Assembly: GCA_013399305.1 (NCBI GenBank)
Contig: VXAI01000641.1
Location: 31,783 to 95,782, forward strand
Origin: Rostratula benghalensis
Taxonomy: Eukaryota; Chordata; Aves; Charadriiformes; Rostratulidae
Reading direction: 5' to 3'
DNA: 64,000 bases
The notes under the pieces were generated by a model. It was not told where the DNA came from. It saw only the letters and a program-made list of their open reading frames with translations, and did not search any database. Both the position numbers and the translations under genes were made by a program. This document shows, in pieces, positions 22,901 to 35,031 of this stretch (its first letter is position 1; each line of letters starts with the position of its first letter).

Positions 22901-25900
22901 GGGTTTGAACCTGATGATCTTTAAGGTCCCTTCCACCTCTAACCACTCCATGAATCTAAACACAAATATTCTTTATGGCAGGGAGCGATGAATAATTCCA
23001 AGGCACAGAGCTCCATCCCAGCCTTTTCTGGTGAAGCGCAGCCATGAAATTTGTCACCCTCCTGGCTCCTCCACATCAATTACTCCCTGCCTTTTTCTCC
23101 ATCCCCACATAGGCTTTGGTGTGCAGGTACGTGATGTGTTGTGGTTGGCCAGCATTGCAGACGGTGTTCAGCTCCAGATGCACGTGTTTGAAAGAATATT
23201 TTCAAGTTAGCTCTCTCTCTAGCTTTCTTGTTTGTCATACATCTATTGCTTCTGCCACTCAAGAGCCTGGTAATTGACTTTTGTGGCCTGGCATAGAATT
23301 GTGACAGGGAGGGAATAGTAACTTGCATCATGGGAGGATCTACCTCTTATGCCTTACCTTTGCTAAATAACATCTTTTGGTTCATTGCCATGTCTTACTG
23401 ACTCAAGTTTTGGGAACTAAACTGGGTTGCTGTGAAGATCTGCCGGGCTGATTCATGTGCCAAGATTAAATCTTGATGAGGGGTACGGCATTTTGAGCCC
23501 TGTGCCTGCCCAAAAGTGTGATGAAACATCCCCAGGTGCTTTGAAAAAGTTGCTTGCTCAGAATGGAAGTAGCGTTTATACTTGTCAATCTTTTTTTTTT
23601 TTTTTTTAAATACATTTACAGTATTGCCCTTTGTGTTGCATTTTTATCATAGCTGTTCCAAAAAGTACCCATAGGCACAGGTAACCATGTGCATTGCTCA
23701 GAACCGGGTAACCCTGAAGAGGAGGGACAGGAAAGTGAAGGCTTCTCCCCTCACCCCACAGGGCTTTTGAGGAGCCCCATGCAGCACTCAGACTTCCCAA
23801 AGATTTCATATCTAATAAGTTATTTTGAAAGTTTGCCACCTGCTGGGTGTCCCTACCACAAATGTAAACAGGAATTGATTCTCCTCCCTTTTTTTCTGCC
23901 CTTGTTTGGCATGGTGGATATCTAGGTTTTTTTTCTTCTTCCCCTGCCCCAAACTCTCTTGTTATTTCGTTTGTGTCTGGGCAGCCAAACATTCAAACTT
24001 AGCCCTGGTGTTTAGCAAACACTATAATTTATGTTAGGTTGTTTCAAAAGATAGCAACAGCTGAGTCTAATCCGAGCTTCCCCGTGGAAGCAAGTCATTT
24101 AGCTTTAGGGCAGCAATTATCTTTTCTATAAAATTGACATAATCACTACCTACTTTCCATAAAACACTAGCGACGGCAAGAAGCGACGATAAACAAAACA
24201 ACTGGGAAAGTGATAGGCAGCAGACTTGGAGCAGTATCAGAGCATTAAACAGAAAAAGAGATTAAGAGAAAGGACCAGTACGGGTTTATCACCGGGCTGG
24301 TCTTCATGCTCAGGCATGGATGAAGACTTTGCGAAGGCCGTGGCTACCAGCAGCTCTCCTGGGCAAGTGACTGGCACCATGGGCTCCAGACACCAATCTA
24401 AGGCCACTTTCTTGGCTGACTCACGATGACCCCAGCCAGGAACACGTACCTAGACATGCCTGAAGCACAAATCTAGACTTGTAGGTAGGTTTCTCAGTCC
24501 CTGCTGAGTTGCCCTCGCATCAGTCACCCCGAGTTGATTCCACAGGAGGGCAGCAGCCCCAGTACGGAACTGGGAGACGGGACCTGCAGCCCCACCAACC
24601 TCACCCCATCCCTGCTAGAGAGATCAGCCTGCCCCAGAGCACATCCACCCAGGCTGGGATGGGAACTGGGAATAAGGAGGAACCTCCACATCTTCTGGTG
24701 GAGACATCTATTAATTGTCCCATCAGACCTCACCAGCCATGGGAAGATGGGTTCCTGGCTGCTGCCAAGTGTCTTTGCTTTGGTGGTTTATCTAGAGCTG
24801 CTTTATTGCTCCAATTTTCCTGTTTTCCTGTGTTTACCTCTGCCCTCAAATATCCAACTGGGATTAGTTTGGTTTGTTCTGGGGAGCACTCTGTTTTTCT
24901 GGCCTGGGAGCCCCTGGGGCTTAACAGGATGATTTTCCTAATAAAAACACAGGCTTCTGGGTTTTTAGCCCTTTAAACTACTAAACTTTACTCAGCTGAG
25001 GGACAAAAAAACTGCTTAGGGTTTTTTTTAAATTTATTTTTAAAATGTTTTAAAAACCAATTTGTTTTAAAATGTGGTCACTTGTACTTCTGGGCTGAGG
25101 AGTCCAAATGTATTTTGCGAGCCCCTCTCTTCAACTGGAGTGGACTGGAGGCAGCCCTGTGGTTTGATCATTGGTGTGACGGGTATCATCATAAAAGAAA
25201 AGCAAAACAAAATAACTTTATAGTAAAAATCATTAGTTTACTAGGAAAAAAAATATCCTGAGTAGATAAATATGTGTGAAATCATGACCACTTTTTTTTT
25301 TTTCTCCCCAAATCAGTTATTACAGAGTCTTGGGGAATGTAACCCAGGTAATATACTATTAACATTATATTAACATACCACTTTACATGTGTAATACATC
25401 AGTGCGTGGTTGTGGAGCACCCTCACTCCCTTTGTTCTGCGGAAGTCTTGGGTTGTTTCTGGGTGGGTATAATTGCAGGAATGACACGGTATTTCTCAGG
25501 CACTGAAAGACCGTGACTTCAATCAGCAAACACACGCACGTAGCCATTATGGAAGAATGACATTAACATAATCTTTAGTCCAAAACCAGCATCTGAAATT
25601 ACTTGGCATGAGCAGGACACACCTGATGTCCCAAACGGCGTCTGCCTGGAGGGATCCACTACTGGCACCAGCCGGGCAGACGTGGGTACCTGAGGTTTTG
25701 ACCAGGACATCTAGAAACCAGTAAGAAACTGGTGCTCCAGGTCCAGCCGTGACCATTAGCACTCGCACGTGAAAAAGAGTTCTTTGCAAAAGCAGGCCAG
25801 AAAAGTTTTGATGCAGAAATATGAAGAATAGCTGGAGTCTGGCTTAGTTTGGTTTGCTTATGGGAAAGAAGGCCTCCAAATAGGACTGGCTGTGAGTTAG

Positions 25901-26219
25901 GACACTCTAAAAATACACATTTTGCTGTAATTTAGAGATGTAGACCTAGAAAATGCAGAACCACCTTTCTCTGTGAATCAGACTTCTGCGTACTGGCTTC
26001 CAGACTGACACCTGGATTATACAACTGAGATCCCATTTTTTACACAGGGACCTGCAGAGAAGAACCAAACCCTTCGTTTTTACCTGGGTGTCAAGTTTTG
26101 AGGGGTCTAAGGAAGAGCCTCCAGGCCACCTTCCGTTCCTCTAGACAAGGCTGAGTGTCGCCAAGAGAGCATTGCGAACAAGTAGCAGAGGAAAAAGGAG
26201 ATTCAGAAGGCCAACGGTT
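19961..26219. other. Gene-free interval between CBP-5 and CBP-6
   Basis: About 6.3 kb. One CR1 piece (22725-22955) and poly-T/poly-A runs are visible. No CBP core, TATA/donor pair or other gene was recognised on either strand. Confidence 0.45.
22725..22955 (+). mobile_element. CR1 LINE 3' fragment
   Basis: It carries CCCAAGAAGCTGTGGCTGCC, the run like PSLEGLKARLEGAW of the ORF2 C-terminus, then CTTTAAGGTCCCTTCC and a closing CCACTCCATGAATC. Confidence 0.85.
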
Positions 26220-26239
26220 TGATGCAGCAGCATTTTAAT
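26220..26239 (-). terminator. Polyadenylation module of CBP-6
   Basis: Minus strand: ATTAAA (26239-26234), ATGCTGC, TGCATCA (26226-26220). The 3' untranslated region is about 430 bp. Confidence 0.75.
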
Positions 26240-26661
26240 GTAAATGCAAAGTGGAAGTAAACATTTGCAGAAAGAATAATGCAGACTAGAAAGAGCGTAT
26301 TTCTAGAGACAAGAAAAGCTAAAACCAGTTCCCCATTCCAGCGTGACGCGCTTCATCGAGACGTTCACTTTCCTCACCCTCGCTGAGCCTGACATTCAAA
26401 ATCCCTCCGTGTGCTTTGTTTCAAAACCACGCTCGGTGTCAAACTGGGTAGGGAAAGCCGCAAGCGCAGAGGTTAAGATGCAAAGCCACAAGAATAAAGA
26501 AAGCATTAAATCTAAGCTAAAAGCACTACTAAATGTAGGGTCCTGGTTTTCAGGGGTGCTTCCCTCCCCAGTAGCCATGCCTGTAAATCACCTGCTGTCT
26601 TCTTTCACTTCTTTCCTTGTTCTTTTCCCCACCCCGTTGACTATTCTTTGTTTTAAGCTGC

Positions 26662-27147
26662 TTAGATCTTCTTACAGAAGCCCCTCTGGCAAGGATGCTT
26701 CCAGCGGGTGGAGTAGGTGTAGGAGCGCTCTGGCACGCACTGAGGGGCGCATGGAGCAGGACATGGAGCAGGACATGGAGGTGGGCATGGAGCAGGGCAT
26801 GGTGGAGGGCATGGAGGAGCGCACTGGGTCTCGCACTTGGTTGGGAACTGCGGGGCACAGGGCTGCAGGCACTCAGCTCCCTTCTGCCCCGAAGCAATCC
26901 CCACGCCCGACTCCAAGGCGCCGGCCAGCTCGGCGGATTCGGTGGAGCCCACGACGGTTTCCTGGGGGTAGGTGGTGAGGATGGGTCCTGGGAAGGTCAC
27001 GACCACGGGAGGTGGGAATATGATCACGCGGGAGTCCGGGCAGGCAATGACGCAGGGCTCATTGCAGGCGGCGGCCCGGGGCTCGGGGCATTTCGTGTCG
27101 CATGGGACAGAGCATGGCTGAGCACAGACGGTTTTCTCACAGGACAT
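26662..27147 (-). CDS. CBP-6, corneous beta-protein with a periodic Cys-Pro array (161 aa)
   Basis: The family core is intact: [13 protein letters not shown] (28-40), then [21 protein letters not shown] (43-63) and VVGS. After it comes a stretch without Gly-Tyr repeats (70-100). Then there are nine cysteines at exactly every fourth residue (105, 109, 113 ... 137), mostly filled with Pro-Pro-Pro or Pro-Ala-Pro. The end is [20 protein letters not shown]. Such a block suggests dense disulphide cross-linking, and recalls the Cys/Pro-rich precursors of the cornified envelope; that role is inferred. Closest relative in the window is CBP-12, which shares the W-x-HPC-x-R ending and the first two cysteines of the array. 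The acceptor CTTGCAG ends at 27168; the intron is 2109 bp (27168-29276) and contains a CR1 piece. Confidence 0.88.
   Translation of the reverse strand: MSCEKTVCAQPCSVPCDTKCPEPRAAACNEPCVIACPDSRVIIFPPPVVVTFPGPILTTYPQETVVGSTESAELAGALESGVGIASGQKGAECLQPCAPQFPTKCETQCAPPCPPPCPAPCPPPCPAPCPAPCAPQCVPERSYTYSTRWKHPCQRGFCKKI
26737..26835 (-). repeat. 12-bp coding repeat for the Cys-Pro array of CBP-6
   Basis: Tandem 12-base units encode Cys-Pro-[Pro/Ala]-Pro. The antisense strand reads as GGAGCAGGACAT / GGAGGTGGGCAT-type units. Confidence 0.75.
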
Positions 27148-27191
27148 CCTTTAGCTGGGCTGTAGACCTGCAAGATACAGGAAGGAGCAAA

Positions 27192-27362
27192 TATAGAATC
27201 ATAGAATGGTTTGGGTTGGAAGGGAGCTTTAAGATCATCCAGTTCCACCCCCCTGCCCTGGGCAGGGACACCTCCCACCAGCCCAGGAGGCTCCAAGCCC
27301 CATCCAACCTGGCCTTGAACCCCTCCAGGGATGGGGCAGCCACAGCTTCTTGGGGAAACCTA
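27192..27362 (-). mobile_element. CR1 3' fragment inside the CBP-6 intron
   Basis: It starts with the reversed 3' end (ATAGAATCATAGAATGG), then CCCCTGCCCTGGGCAGGGAC and CTTCTTGGGGAAACC. Its orientation is the same as that of CBP-6. Confidence 0.88.
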
Positions 27363-28759
27363 AAGTTTATATAAAACTGATGGAGCCGGTAGGACAGGAT
27401 CAACACTTGAGCTAAGATAAGGTGAGCCCTGAAGAGACACAAGTTGGTAGATAGGTAGATACCCATCCTGTTTTGCTTTGCTTTGCTCTTCTCTGCGGCC
27501 TCTTGGAGCCCAAATCCTTTCTGCAGACACCAAACAACCTCTTTGGGGCTGCTCCTTAAATAACATCTCCTCTCTTCTATGTAATTTGGACTCCAGAGGT
27601 AGAGATCAGTAAAAGCAGGGTGATACAGCCCCAGCGTTGCAGAAATGGAAAACACAAGAGGTTTTACGGCACAAAATTTAGGTATTCTCTGAGCTAAGCA
27701 GACAAAAGGCAGAAAGAGGTATATGATCCTTATGTTGTACATGAGGGAGCTGATTCCATAAGGATATCAATACTACTAAGTTTTTAACTAGTTTATAGCA
27801 GCTGGCATTAATACAACACATTTAATATCAAACTGTCTTGAAAATAATTAAACCAATAAGAGACTTTTGCAAGACCACAAAGGAGAAGCCGGAACACAGC
27901 GAAAACCTGAAAGCAAATCCTTGGAATTTAAATTTCAGAGGGAGCAAAAGTGTTCACAGACCTGGCCTGACTTCTACACCTTCTTACTTTTCTTTCTTTT
28001 TGAAATAGATTGAAGGGTGGGGAGCTAATTAGGAAAATGTCATAAAACTACACTTCAGGATGTCATTTCAAGCTTATCCAAGTTCCAAATCAAAGCACCA
28101 AATGAAGTTAATCTGTTGTTTCAGATTAAAAGGAATATTTTGGTTTCAGCGTGAGTCGCACATTAGAAAAGCCTGGGTGGGGCTCAGTTTGAGTCAAGCA
28201 ATTTTTCTCAGATTCTTTTTCATTCTTTTTTTTTTCTTTCTTTCTTTCTTCTTTTTGTTGTTTTAGACGCAAGGCCCAACTACACCATTATTCACCTCAA
28301 CTTCTCGTGACCTTAAATGCTAATCCAGACACTTGTCTTCAGGTTCCCACCCTTGCCTTCTACTATATATACTAATTCTGCTTTCCTGGATTAAGCTACG
28401 AATCCCTCAGCGGGAAGCAAGGAGAAAATGGAGAGCCGAAAACCTGCACACATAACCTACAGGATAAATCATTTCCAGTGGATAATATATTCTTACACAA
28501 CCTGTTGGATGCTTTGCATGAGACCACTGCTTTGCATCAACAGAACGTAACCACCCAAAGCACCTTCCCAAGGAGTATACAACCCGAGCAGGCATTTTAT
28601 GGGTCCCCAGTTTCTCGCTGTAGCTGTCCTGACACACGGTTCAGCAAAACCCTGGCCCTTCAGGCTGACAGCAAGTGCCCAAGAGGGTCCCAGGTGGCAT
28701 TTCCAAAGCCAACTCAAGAACCTGGGGCCACATCCACAGAGATGCTCTGTCCTGATAGT

Positions 28760-28927
28760 GTCTCCTTTCCATAAAAGGTGACTGCCACCTTCTCAGTATT
28801 TATCCTATCGCAATATTTTCACATGATAAATCTGTCTCCTTTCCATAAAAGGTGACTGCCACCATCCCACCATCTCACCATCTCAGTATTTATCCTATAG
28901 CAATATTTCCATATGATAAATCTGTCC
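28760..28927. repeat. Tandem duplication with two CArG boxes, in the CBP-6 intron
   Basis: A unit of 74 bp starting GTCTCCTTTCC (28760) is repeated from 28834; the second copy carries about 16 extra bases (CCATCTCA-type). Each copy has CCATAAAAGG (28769-28778 and 28843-28852), a perfect match to the CArG consensus CC(A/T)6GG bound by serum response factor. The function is inferred. Confidence 0.75.
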
Positions 28928-29276
28928 GGAATTAAACAAAAATTGGAAGCCACGAGGTTGAAACAACAGCGCCGGATTTATACTGCTGGTTAAGAAATTT
29001 TAAGGTTACCTTCAGGCTGTATGCATTAAATCTCCGTAAAGTAATGGAAGTAAGGGTCTTTATCTAGATTTCAGATGTAGTTTGAAACCTCAGTCCATCA
29101 GTGCCTCCGGATTAATAATCAACAAGGGACTCTTTCATGAAAATAAGCTCCCGAATATTGCACGGAACTGCAGAATGTTAATCCGAAATTCAGCCCACAA
29201 GTAAATGCAAAGATTTCAAAACGGATACTCCTGTGGGTTTTCTAGGAAGAAGAAGTTATATCAGAATCCAACTTAC

Positions 29277-29449
29277 TCAGTTCACCGAGGAGAAGTCAAG
29301 AGAACCTGCTGGAAGGTTTCTGAATCATGGAAGGTTTTATATACCTTCCTGGACCACCAGGCTGATGCAAGAAAATAACGTCACATTTGTGCATTAGGTT
29401 CCATTACTCCCCCAAACAAAATTTGACACATAATTACAGTAATTGCTTT
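29277..29449 (-). promoter_or_regulatory. Promoter and non-coding exon 1 of CBP-6
   Basis: TATATAAAA (29343-29335, minus). Exon 1 ends at 29277 with GAACTGA|GTAAGTTG, the same last seven bases and donor as CBP-4. ACAGTAATTGCTTTG (29435-29449) is the shared upstream element, about 92 bp before the TATA box. Without another coding exon between, this exon 1 best fits CBP-6, 2.1 kb downstream. Confidence 0.72.
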
Positions 29450-32400
29450 GCTTACTGTTTGTCTTGATTACCCTATTCTCGCCGGCACGTGACTTGCACA
29501 GTCCCATCCGCGGATTCCTTTCATTTCCCGATTTTAAGCCCCAAACCCGGTCCCGCAGGCCTGGTGGGGGGCAGGCGGCCCGTGGGGCTGGCGTGGGAGC
29601 CCTGGCAGTGCTGGAACCGGGCAGAAGCTCTGGAGGACTCAGCCTTGCAGTTCCTTAGAAAACAGGAGTTTGTTTTCCTTGCTCAACATCATGACCTCCA
29701 AGAATGCATAAAGGCCTAACCTAGCATTAGTAGTAAGTGTGCTTGCTGGGTTAAAGCTTGTTAGGACGTGTTTACAGCAGACGTAGTCACTGCGTGACTG
29801 GAGTGTCAGGATTGCCTCGGAGAGACACTCCTAGCAGAGCCCAGCATTGCCTGTGGTGGCCCAGCTCCTCATTTGATGTTCAAGCCTTGGAATCATGGAG
29901 TCATGGAAATTTCAGAGGTGGAAGGGAGCTCTGGAGCTCACCCAGCCCAACTCCCCTGCCAAAGCAGGGCTGCCCAGAGCACATCCCTCAGGGCTGTATC
30001 CACCCAGGGCTTGAAGGGCTCTAGAGAAGGGGACTCCACACCCTCCCTGGGCAGCCTCTGCCAGGGCTCTGCCACCCTCACCCCAAACAAGATCCTCCTC
30101 CTGTGGAGATGGAACTTCCCCTCTCCCAGCTTGTGCCCATTGTCCTTCGTCCTGTCACTGGGAGCCACTGGGAAGAGTCCAGCTCCATCCTCCTTCAGCC
30201 CACCCTTCAGATCCTTGGGAGCATGAAGGGCTCCCCTCAGCCTTCTCTTCTCCAGGCTCCAGAGTCCCAGCTCTCTCAGCCTTTACTCACCAGGGAGATG
30301 CTCCAATCCCTCCCTCATCTCTGTTGCCCTGCACTGGGCTCTCTCCAGTAGTTCCCAGTCTCTCTGGAACTGGGGAGCCCAGCACTGGGTGCAGGATCCC
30401 AGTTGTGGCCTCCCCAGTGCCCAGCAGAAGGGGAGAATGACCTCCCTGCACCTCCTGGCCACACTCTTCCTTACACAGCCCAGGATTCCATTGACCCTCT
30501 TGGCCACAAGGGCACGTTGCTGGCTCATGGAGTTTGCTGTCCACCAGGACTTCCAGGTCCTTCTCCAAGGCAAGAATATAACTCTGTGCAAGGGCTTAAC
30601 CTGGCCCCCATAGCCCTGGTTGAGCATGAAAGTTCTCCTCATCCATGAAACAATTCCTGGCCGAGCCCGGGAAGAAACACGAGGGGAGAAAACTCATTTT
30701 GGTTGGAGAGAATTGCTCGGTCTGGTTTGGAATAAATCGCTCTGTAACCCCTGTCCCTTTCACAGTGGTTTTGGTCAGAGCTGCATCCGGAAAGTGCTTA
30801 TGAGTGTGGCGAAGGGCGCTGTGGGAAACTCATGGTAAGTGAGCAATGTGGTGGCAAAGCTGGTCATTGCCCATTCAGCCCACAGCTGGGCCAGAGGAAA
30901 GAGGAGCAACCAATTTTATTTAAAGTCACTCAAGAGAGGACCAAGAGTTACAGCACTGATTCGTGCCCGACCTGACCCGCTGTGATGAAGCAGCAATTCA
31001 TGCCACGTTTGCAGCCCATCCCCAGCCCCCTCAGGTGATGTAAGTATAATGTTATTTAAACCAGCAAATATGCCCTGATTTAGAAAGGTGAACATTTGGC
31101 CAACTTGCTTTAAATAGTAGATTCGGATAACAAATGCAGAGCTGGCTTTTAATAAAAAAAACAAAAACAAAACAAAACCCAACTAAAGGGATCCAAATTC
31201 CCAAGGTGTTTATCATTGTCTGATTCAGAGAGTCACATGGGTGGCCCTGACATATATATATATATTTTAAAGTGACGCTATGATTCAATACTGTGGAGTT
31301 TAATACTGGCAGCCTGTTATTAACACCGTAACACCACAACACTTTGCATGTATAAAACATTAGTGGGGTGTTTGCAAAACTATCTGAAAGCATTTCCTCA
31401 GAACAATTCCAATAAGTGCTCTTGCCTCGAGGGTCCTCCAAAATCGCTCTGCTTCCAAGAGATAATTGATAGCGTAGCAGTTGCAACAGTAATAAGCAAA
31501 AAAAAAAAAAAAAAAGCGTATGTTCAGAAATGAGGGAGGGGGAAAGAATCCAGAAGATGTTCAACGCTTGGGCTGGTCATGGTCCTGAGGTCATAGTGAT
31601 AACCAGACCTGCTACCCAGACAGAGCTACACCCCTGATTTTACCCCCTGTTCTGTAGTGATGCAGGAGAGATGAGACGTACCACCAAGAGAGGATTTGAA
31701 TACCATAAGTCAGGTGCTGTTCTTGGAGGCATGGCCCAACACATCAACGCCTGGTGATTTTGGAGAAGCGTGGAGTGGCTGGCAATCCCTCTCCAGCTCC
31801 TTCCAGCGGCGCCAATGATGCCAGGCAGTTCTTGCCAGGACTCCCCCTGCTAGCACCCAGCTCCCATCCATGGCAGCATCCTCCCGTAGCTTTTGCCCTG
31901 TATTTGGCCATCCAGGAGGCATCTCCAGCTTCAGGTGTTCATCCTTTGCCATGTGTCTGACTCAGAAACCCCATGGCAGGAGAAGGGCTGGAAAAGGAGC
32001 CGGTCTTGCCCTCCTGGCATGAGCTCACTTACCCAGAGCAGTTCCAGAGGAGGCTTCTGAGTGAGCCCAACTTTCACATACATGTATGTGTTTATTGCCT
32101 TGCTTATATTTATTTATTTACACATAAAAAAGCAGTGCAATTGTGCAGTCCCTGTTGGTAAAGGGTTTCAGACCTCAGGCTGGTGAAGTAGCGAGATGCT
32201 GTTGTGAACAAGTGAATTAAATGAATACGAATGGCTTGAGAAGGTGGACACGCTCCAAAAACGGTGCTGAGCAATGCTAAAGGCTTTAAAAAATAAATTG
32301 ATTTTTATTTATTTTATAATCAAAAATTATATGTGAGGAAAATTCAGAAATAGAGGAAATTGCTGCGGAAGACCGAACGGTGAGGTTGCCCAACTGACAC

Positions 32401-34107
32401 GCTCCCCTGAATCCTGTCTGGAAAAGATTTGCCCAAGCTGGGATTCCATGGTCTCACTGGTAAATCTGTCGGCACCCGGCTGCTCCTGCAACTGGAAAGT
32501 GGGATGGTTTTATTCCCCACAGCCAACCTCTCGTCTCTGTTGCAACGTAAGATGACAACTTTAAGTCCTGTTTTCCCACTGGATAAAGGGGAATTTTATT
32601 GCCTTTCTCCTTGAAGTAATGCTTTATAATTCTATATTCCTTCTTATGAGCCTCTCTAAAATAAAGCAACCAAATGTGATGGATAATTTCTGTGAGATCA
32701 GACCAAGAAGAGACAAATAGATGCAAGTAACTGCAAGGCTGGGGGGGGAGGAGGGAGATTCCTCTAATTAGGAAACACTTTAACTAGAGAAGGAATAATG
32801 CACAAGCATTTAATTATAACTATAATTAACTGTTGGAATAATTAGGCAGAGCTGAGTGATTCCTTACTGACTTTAAATCAAAAGCGGGTGTTCACTCAAA
32901 AGGTGTAAGGGAGTTTAAAGAGAAATTATGGAGCAGAGAGAAAGTAATGGGTAATATTTCAAGTACTGGGTAATATTTTCTGGTTTATATTGTCCACAAG
33001 GCCCCTGCTGGCCAAAAAAAAAAAAATCTGGAGGCACAAGAATGCGAAATATCTGTTATGACTTAAGGTATGACGTGGCACCAGCACCTGGTCTTCAGAG
33101 CTGCCACTTCCATGTTTTTCCTTCCAATTGATTCCATTTCCAAAAGGAAAACCAAAATGAAAGTGTGCATGCGCTGGAAGAAAAGATGTTATTTCAAGGC
33201 TTCTGATTAAATGAAAGAAAATTAAAAATAAATTAAAATAAAAATCGAAGGTTAGGTAATAAACTGTGCAGTTATGTCTGTCTCGATAGTAAGATTGTGT
33301 CTTCGTATGAATTCTGTAGACCCAGCTCCAAGTGAGCTACTCTGGCTGCTTTTGGCATTGAAGGAGTTTCTTCCCATGATCTAAAAATCTGGGTAGAGAT
33401 CTGTGGTTCACCTTCCTGCCGCTGTTGAGGTCTGTGAGAACCCCTCACTTTTGCTTTCCTTTTCTCTCCGTTGCCTTCCCAGACCTTCAGAGCCACGGAA
33501 GAACATTTATTGGTTTTCTACCTCTGGTTTTGTCTCTTTTATCCACACTTAGGTCCTTCACAGACACATCCATGTGCTGAGTGTTACTCAGGAAAGTCGT
33601 CCAACCAGATTCATCCACATGAGTCATGTCGTTACGGGAAAGTACCTAATAACAATGAAGAGGAGCGGGGAGCACCACATCAAGGGAGAGCTGAAGGGCA
33701 TCTGTGCACCCAAGTCTGCATATCCTGTGTTTCTTTAGGAAAAATCAAAAAACCAGAGCCCTTCAACTGCAAGAATTATTATATTACAATTGATTAAAGC
33801 TAGTATTGTGTGTTCCCACTTTCAAGAGGAACATGGCTGCCACTAGGCTGTGTTTTCAGGAAGATGGCAACTGATTTATCCATCTGAATCCGTGCCAGGG
33901 GAAACTACTTGGGAATATTAAAGGATTTGGTGCAGAATGTGTGTTCCCCCCACCGCTGCATCAAACAGAACACCACAGTGAGATAAAGGGACCTGATTCT
34001 CCTCCAGGAGACACGCAGATTTCTCAGGGCTATCGCTGAGGTCCCCAAAAGACGACACGAAAATACAATTTGCAAGGTTAAAAAGGTAAATTGAGAGAGC
34101 TGAGTTT
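29450..34107. other. Intergenic region between CBP-6 and CBP-7
   Basis: It holds one long CR1 copy (29888-30640), short (TA)n at 31254-31265, a poly-A run near 31499-31515 and AT-rich stretches at 32280-32330 and 33205-33245. No gene is seen. Confidence 0.45.
29888..30640 (-). mobile_element. CR1 LINE fragment, about 750 bp
   Basis: Reversed 3' end (GAATCATGGAGTCATGG), then ORF2 C-terminal coding sequence on the minus strand (motifs like RLPREGVESPSLE, and ERAQC upstream of it). It is broken by frameshifts. It is very like the copy at 55795-56415, so both are probably young. Confidence 0.9.
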
Positions 34108-34127
34108 GAATGCAAGACACTTTTAAT
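34108..34127 (-). terminator. Polyadenylation module of CBP-7
   Basis: Minus strand: ATTAAA (34127-34122), AGTGTCT, TGCATTC. The likeness to CBP-8 stops within this module. Confidence 0.72.
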
Positions 34128-34314
34128 GAGGGAAGTGCAGGGTACATGTGGTGAACACGGGCGCCCAGAGCACCGAGGAGGTTTCCCAGGGCTTTGGGAA
34201 GCGATACCGCTCCGCGCGGGCCAGCAAAGTCCATCGCTTGGACATCACGGGGTGGCAGCTTCCCCTGCGAGCTCAGCACAAACCAGGGCCACTGCAGCGC
34301 CAGGCACGGCCCCT

Positions 34315-35031
34315 TCAGAGGTACCCGGAGCCACAGCTTCCTCCGCCAAACCTCAGGTAACCAGAGGAGCCCCCACCACACAGGGAGCTGCTCCCACCAA
34401 AGGACCGGCCTCCTCCAAAGGAACCCCCGCCGTAGGACCTGCCTCCACCACAGGAGCCCCCAAAGCCCCTGTCGTAGGAGCTGCCTCCTCCATACAAGCC
34501 CCCAAGGCCCCCGCCGTAGGAGCTCCTGGAGCTGAAGGATCTTCTGCCTCCATAGGATCTGCCAAATGACCTGCCCCCACCGTAGGAGCCACTCATGCTC
34601 ATGGAGCTGCCACCTCCGTAGGAGCCACCCATCCCCATGGAGCTGCCACCTCCGTAGGAGCCACCCATCCCCATGGAGCTGCCCCCACCGTAGGAGCCAC
34701 CCATCCCCATGGAGCTGCCCCCACCGTAGGAGCCACCCACCCCTAATGAACCGCTTCCTCCATAGGGGCCCGCTGACTCAAGAGGGCCTCTTGGCCCTGG
34801 ATAACCCCCAATGGGTGTTGGAAAGGAGGTGCCCACGACGCTCTCCTGAGGGCAGGAGCTGAGGATGGGGCCTGGGAAGGTGACGACAACGGGTGGTGGG
34901 TAGACTATGGCACGGGAGTCCCCGCAGGAGGTGACGCAGGGCTGGTTCCAGGCATTCACATATGGCTCTGTGCAGGTCACCCTGCAGGGTGAGGAGCATC
35001 TACTGCTCACGAGCTGTCCTCCTGAAGACAT
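34315..35031 (-). CDS. CBP-7, long Gly-rich corneous beta-protein (238 aa), twin of CBP-8
   Basis: N-terminus [16 protein letters not shown], then [21 protein letters not shown] (20-40). The beta core is at 43-64 ([22 protein letters not shown]). Residues 99-146 are four 12-residue units [12 protein letters not shown] (the last with MSM). Then come Arg/Ser/Phe-rich and further Gly/Tyr/Ser blocks, ending GGSCGSGYL. It is about twice the length of CBP-4, the gain being all in the Gly-rich tail, which in CBPs is thought to form the flexible matrix part. ATG 35031 follows the acceptor (exon 2 begins 35051). The intron is 35052-35810. Against CBP-8 I see two changes in the protein: Pro for Ala in the core (YPPP against YAPP) and Gly for Val at residue 79. 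Confidence 0.92.
   Translation of the reverse strand: MSSGGQLVSSRCSSPCRVTCTEPYVNAWNQPCVTSCGDSRAIVYPPPVVVTFPGPILSSCPQESVVGTSFPTPIGGYPGPRGPLESAGPYGGSGSLGVGGSYGGGSSMGMGGSYGGGSSMGMGGSYGGGSSMGMGGSYGGGSSMSMSGSYGGGRSFGRSYGGRRSFSSRSSYGGGLGGLYGGGSSYDRGFGGSCGGGRSYGGGSFGGGRSFGGSSSLCGGGSSGYLRFGGGSCGSGYL
34594..34737 (-). repeat. 36-bp coding minisatellite in CBP-7
   Basis: Four tandem 36-base units encode [12 protein letters not shown]. The number of units is the same as in CBP-8. Confidence 0.8.

Noticed and set aside
26695..27165. A 156-codon open frame on the plus strand opposite CBP-6
   Set aside because: It is the antisense shadow of the Cys-Pro repeat and core of CBP-6. It has no promoter, splice signals or family likeness.
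27137..27742. A 201-codon frame on the minus strand upstream of CBP-6
   Set aside because: It runs through intron and a CR1 fragment and ignores the acceptor at 27168. There is no family likeness outside CR1.
34126..34569. A 147-codon frame (Ala/Pro/Ser-rich) opposite CBP-7, with its mirror at 38786-39229
   Set aside because: It arises because Gly-rich coding DNA is low in stop codons on the other strand. The twin copy exists only because the inverted repeat duplicates it.
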